Shown here piece after piece: positions 61,171 through 64,000 of a DNA stretch of 64,000 nucleotides. The position numbers and the translations under genes are program-made. A model generated the notes under the pieces. It did not search any database. It was not told the DNA's origin and worked only from the letters and a program-made list of their open reading frames with translations. The first letter of the stretch is position 1. Each line of letters starts with the position of its first letter. The stretch spans positions 23,499,001-23,563,000 of the forward strand of contig NC_079885.1 in assembly GCF_029227915.1 (NCBI RefSeq). The letters are read 5' to 3'. Origin of the DNA: Hydractinia symbiolongicarpus (Eukaryota > Cnidaria > Hydrozoa > Anthoathecata > Hydractiniidae).

Positions 61171-63265
61171 CAAGAGATTTATAAATCTCAAACTTTTATG
61201 TCCAGGTCCCAAAGAAGAAATGCATCGACTGAAATGAGGATATACCAATGCGAAGTAAAAGCAATTATTTGAAAACAGCTAGCTTTTGTCAATCAGTACA
61301 GTTTATTCTGGCAGTGCGAATACGTTACCTGTCTGAGGAATAAGCTGTTTACAACACTATAAATCAAAGTGATAGGAAAAGTGCTACGACGGAGTCTAAA
61401 ACAAGAAATATATTTGCTCTTCTCCATGCTTGTTTTTTAAATGAAATTTTTGTGTCCTAAATGTATGGCCCAAGGTAAAAAACAAATTAAGCAATCCCTG
61501 GTATGGACAAGGTTGTAATTTTGTTTTGACTACCACTTGGTAGCCTTGTAAAGCATTCGCTTTCATTGCGAAAGTTTGTGTGTTCAATTAATGAAAATGT
61601 ATGAGTCCTTTCTGCTTAGCAAAAAAGTTGTGCGTGCAATTTTTTTTTCATCCTTTATAGCGACACCTGTCCACGACAAACCATTCTTTCAGAAACGAAT
61701 GAAATGACGATCGAACTCTCGTAACAAAACCTCGATGTGGCGGACACCTATCAATAGCACCTTAAGGTCCCATTTACATATTAAAACTAAACTAAAGCGA
61801 TAGGTCAAAAAAAATTCCTGTGGAGATTTTGTTTACATTTTTCATGGGACAGTGTTTCGGATTTCTCCTTAAGGACTATTGACTTTGTGACAAATTCACG
61901 ACTATTTTTAGGGATATCTGATATATGTCTTTTACTTTTCGAAATGAGAGATAGCAGAATTAATGACGCACCTACTTCCACCAAATTTAGACTCTTGACA
62001 CTAACGCTCCATTCAATTTGGGAAAAAAACTTCATGCTGCGTACATCTCTCTACAGTGAACACTTACCGATGGTGTCCGCTACAGAGAGGTTTCACTGAG
62101 CGCGTACTATCTGGTCCGTGTTTTACATGAAAAATCAAACAGGTGAAGTAATGATCAACAGGCTGAACCTCATTTTTTTCTGCATTGCATTTTTTCTTCT
62201 TTCTTGAACAGTCAGCTAGTTAATCAACCCTGAAGTAGGGGGAGAAAATTCGAAATGTGAGGATTTTTAGCTAAAAAAACGAGGTAAACTTTTGAGTAGA
62301 CATACTGCTTTCCTTATTCAGACATGGAAGATTTCACACAATGACACGATTAAAATGTTTGTGTTTGGTTGGTAAGAGCAAATGTCAAGTATTTTATTTT
62401 GCGAGTAAATAAACAACAATAACACCAACCTTTCGCAGTAGCATCATTATTACACCACCAGGAACTGGGGAGGCTTTTCTGTCTAAATAATTTTGCTACA
62501 CTTTTTTTGTGGAAAGGGCACAGAGCTTAAGGCCGAATCATGGAGATATAAATATATTACATCTCTATGCCGAAGCAAACCAATATTTGATCCAAAAATC
62601 GTAATTTTCCATGTTGGATGAAATGATGGATTGGTTTGCACAATTTTAAAAAAGGAAAAAAAAATCACAGTGAATGATGTTGGTGGGGAGTTTTATCCAA
62701 CATTTATAAATTTTTGCTGATTTCGAAAACTTGTACGTCCGAATTTTTAATGTTGTTTTAATCATAAACATTGTAGATGAGGAAGACAGAAGAACAGGCT
62801 TGCAAGACCATGTATTATAGCAGCGGCAAACAAGATATACATATGACAGGGAAAGCCTTCCAAAACCATCTTAAAGAAAATAATACTGCAAAAAAAACCA
62901 AAGAGAGAAATCAAAAGGATCGGGATGATGTTTTTTCCGCCATTTTTAATTTATAAATATATGAAAAAACGTTTAAATTGGATTTAAGTTGGATGGAATG
63001 TTTTGGTGTTTGATGAACGTATGCAAACCAGAAAATTCGTCATTGGAACACGTAATTTTTCATCCAAAATGCAAAAAAAATGTTGGATGAACTGTTAGTT
63101 TGCTCAGGCCTTAACCAACTTTTCATACGTACGCTATCTATCTCACGTGATATATAAAGCAATCTAAGTTCTACACGTATTGGTAATATTATTTGATTCT
63201 TTAAAACTAGTACTAAAACGCGCAAAATAAATATTTTTAATTTTTAAAAACAATTCCAGTAAAAG
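61171..63265. other. DDX28 to CLPTM1L convergent spacer
   Basis: Holds two 3' UTRs and repeats, including a pogo-like MITE (61721-62098). Another possible repeat spans about 62528-63116: ATGTTGGATGAA occurs in direct orientation at 62612 and 63080, and AAGGCC / GGCCTT mark its edges; I cannot assign it to a family. No protein gene is supported. Confidence 0.5.
61721..62098. mobile_element. MITE of Tc1/mariner-pogo appearance
   Basis: The right end, reverse complemented, reads CAGTGAAACCTCTCTGTAGC then GGACACC. The left end reads AACAAAACCTCGATGTGGCG then GGACACC, an imperfect match. CAGTGAAACCTC...GGACAC is typical of pogo/Tigger-like termini in invertebrates. The left end is eroded and no TA duplication is clear. 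Confidence 0.55.
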
Positions 63266-63941
63266 TTATTTCTCTTTTTTCGTCTCCGTCGCAGTGTTTG
63301 TATTGTTGTCATCATCGAATGTCATGCCGAACTCGTTCGCACGAGACGTATCAACCGGATACAACCTAAAAATAAAAATTTAATTGTAAACAAAATATAA
63401 GATAAACAAAGTGCTTTAAAATAAAGAAAAGAAGTTCTTAGTTATCCAAAATTACTAATTTTCTTGCTTTAAATTTACTAATTTTCGCAGATCGAGAAAA
63501 CTCAAATATTTCGCGGGTATTTTTGCAAATACGTAAGGATTCTTTTTTAACGTTAACATTTTTGTGAGAATTAATTTTTAGCTTCTTGAGATAAAGCTAA
63601 TGAATCGTTAGCATATGTTAATTTTTTCGCGGGTATTTAGCGGATCTTGTCAACCTCTTCCCCAGGACTTGTTGGGCTTTTTGTTCAGGCCGTCCAAACA
63701 TAGAAAGCCTCACAAGTCCCAGGGAAGAGGTTGTTCCGCGGGTAGATAATTTAGCGAATTTTGCCACAATAAGTGAAAATAAATACTCTCGAAAGCTAGC
63801 ACAAATAACTTTGTCAAAAACTAACCATCTTTGATATAAGTACACGACAAACACGACGTCGTCACGGAAACAGGCTACACGGTGAGCTGTTGGCATAACA
63901 ACAATAAAAGCAAATACGTCATCGATAAAAGTATTGAAGGC
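63266..63941 (-). CDS. CLPTM1L: CLPTM1L, last two coding exons (partial at window edge)
   Basis: Multi-pass membrane protein of the CLPTM1 family; CLPTM1L has been reported as a phospholipid scramblase of the ER. Minus-strand exons 63941-63826 and 63365-63266 join in phase 2. The encoded tail carries AFNTFIDDVFAFIV, CFRDDVVFVVYLYQRW and LYPVDTSRANEFG, the most conserved family segment, closer to CLPTM1L (CFRDDVVF, QRWLYPVD) than to CLPTM1. It ends with an acidic then basic hydrophilic tail and TAA. The acceptor at 63942-63943 shows that more exons lie beyond the window. Confidence 0.88.
63651..63733. repeat. 28-bp-arm palindrome in CLPTM1L last intron
   Basis: CAACCTCTTCCCCAGGACTT at 63651 is matched by the reverse complement of AAGTCCCAGGGAAGAGGTTG ending at 63733, with about 28-bp arms and a 27-bp loop. 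Probably a tiny foldback element or hairpin MITE; flanks contain the TTCGCGGGTATTTAGCGG motif seen in other repeat debris here. Confidence 0.75.
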
Positions 63942-64000
63942 CTAAAATAAAAAAAGTTTCAAAATAAACGTCCTATATAATGAAATATCACGTGTTAAAA

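Overview
This is animal nuclear DNA. It is AT-rich, its genes are split by GT-AG introns (plus one AT-AC intron), and it carries many transposon remnants. The gene set is metazoan, and the intron and repeat style suggest an invertebrate, most likely a cnidarian and perhaps a hydrozoan. The species assignment is inference; the gene identities rest on protein motifs and on exon chains whose reading frames close.

Nine genes can be reconstructed, mostly from exons much shorter than the open frames around them. In order: HSBP1 (minus, 947-5002), with a 24-nt microexon and a minor-class AT-AC intron; AHCY (plus, 5249-14086), head-to-head with HSBP1 across 246 bp; a WDR88-like WD40 protein (plus, 14707-24250); BOLA3 (minus, 26462-28141); a USP37-type deubiquitinase with its whole coding region in one exon (plus, 31576-34008); CEP152 (plus, 14 exons, 34978-48817); an unrecognised basic protein (minus, 49112-50134); DDX28 (plus, 50901-61170), whose last intron holds, on the opposite strand, a membrane-anchored Mab-21/cGAS-fold protein (minus, 56026-59504); and the last two exons of CLPTM1L (minus, 63266-63941). 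Every reconstructed chain sums to a whole number of codons.

The introns and intergenic stretches hold the accessory material. HSBP1 introns contain three inverted-repeat elements. AHCY intron 1 (6.4 kb) carries two broken Penelope-like retroelement fragments fused head to head, and a TIR-bounded element whose core is an array of about 18 copies of a 53-bp repeat. WDR88 intron 6 (4.9 kb) is almost entirely Helitron-derived, with two left and two right termini. A tRNA-derived SINE family occurs at 18.5, 25.7, 29.0 and 53.2 kb. CEP152 introns hold a piggyBac-like MITE with TTAA ends and a 435-bp tandem duplication, a 12-bp minisatellite, and a copy of the gene's own tail. DDX28 introns hold a long-TIR MITE, a SINE and a Helitron with a doubled left end.

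The genes do not form one pathway. Themes are heat-shock and methyl-cycle housekeeping (HSBP1, AHCY), mitochondrial Fe-S and ribosome biogenesis (BOLA3, DDX28), and centriole/cell cycle (CEP152, USP37). The most interesting coding element is the nested Mab-21/cGAS-like protein, which keeps all the expected nucleotidyltransferase metal ligands behind an N-terminal membrane segment.
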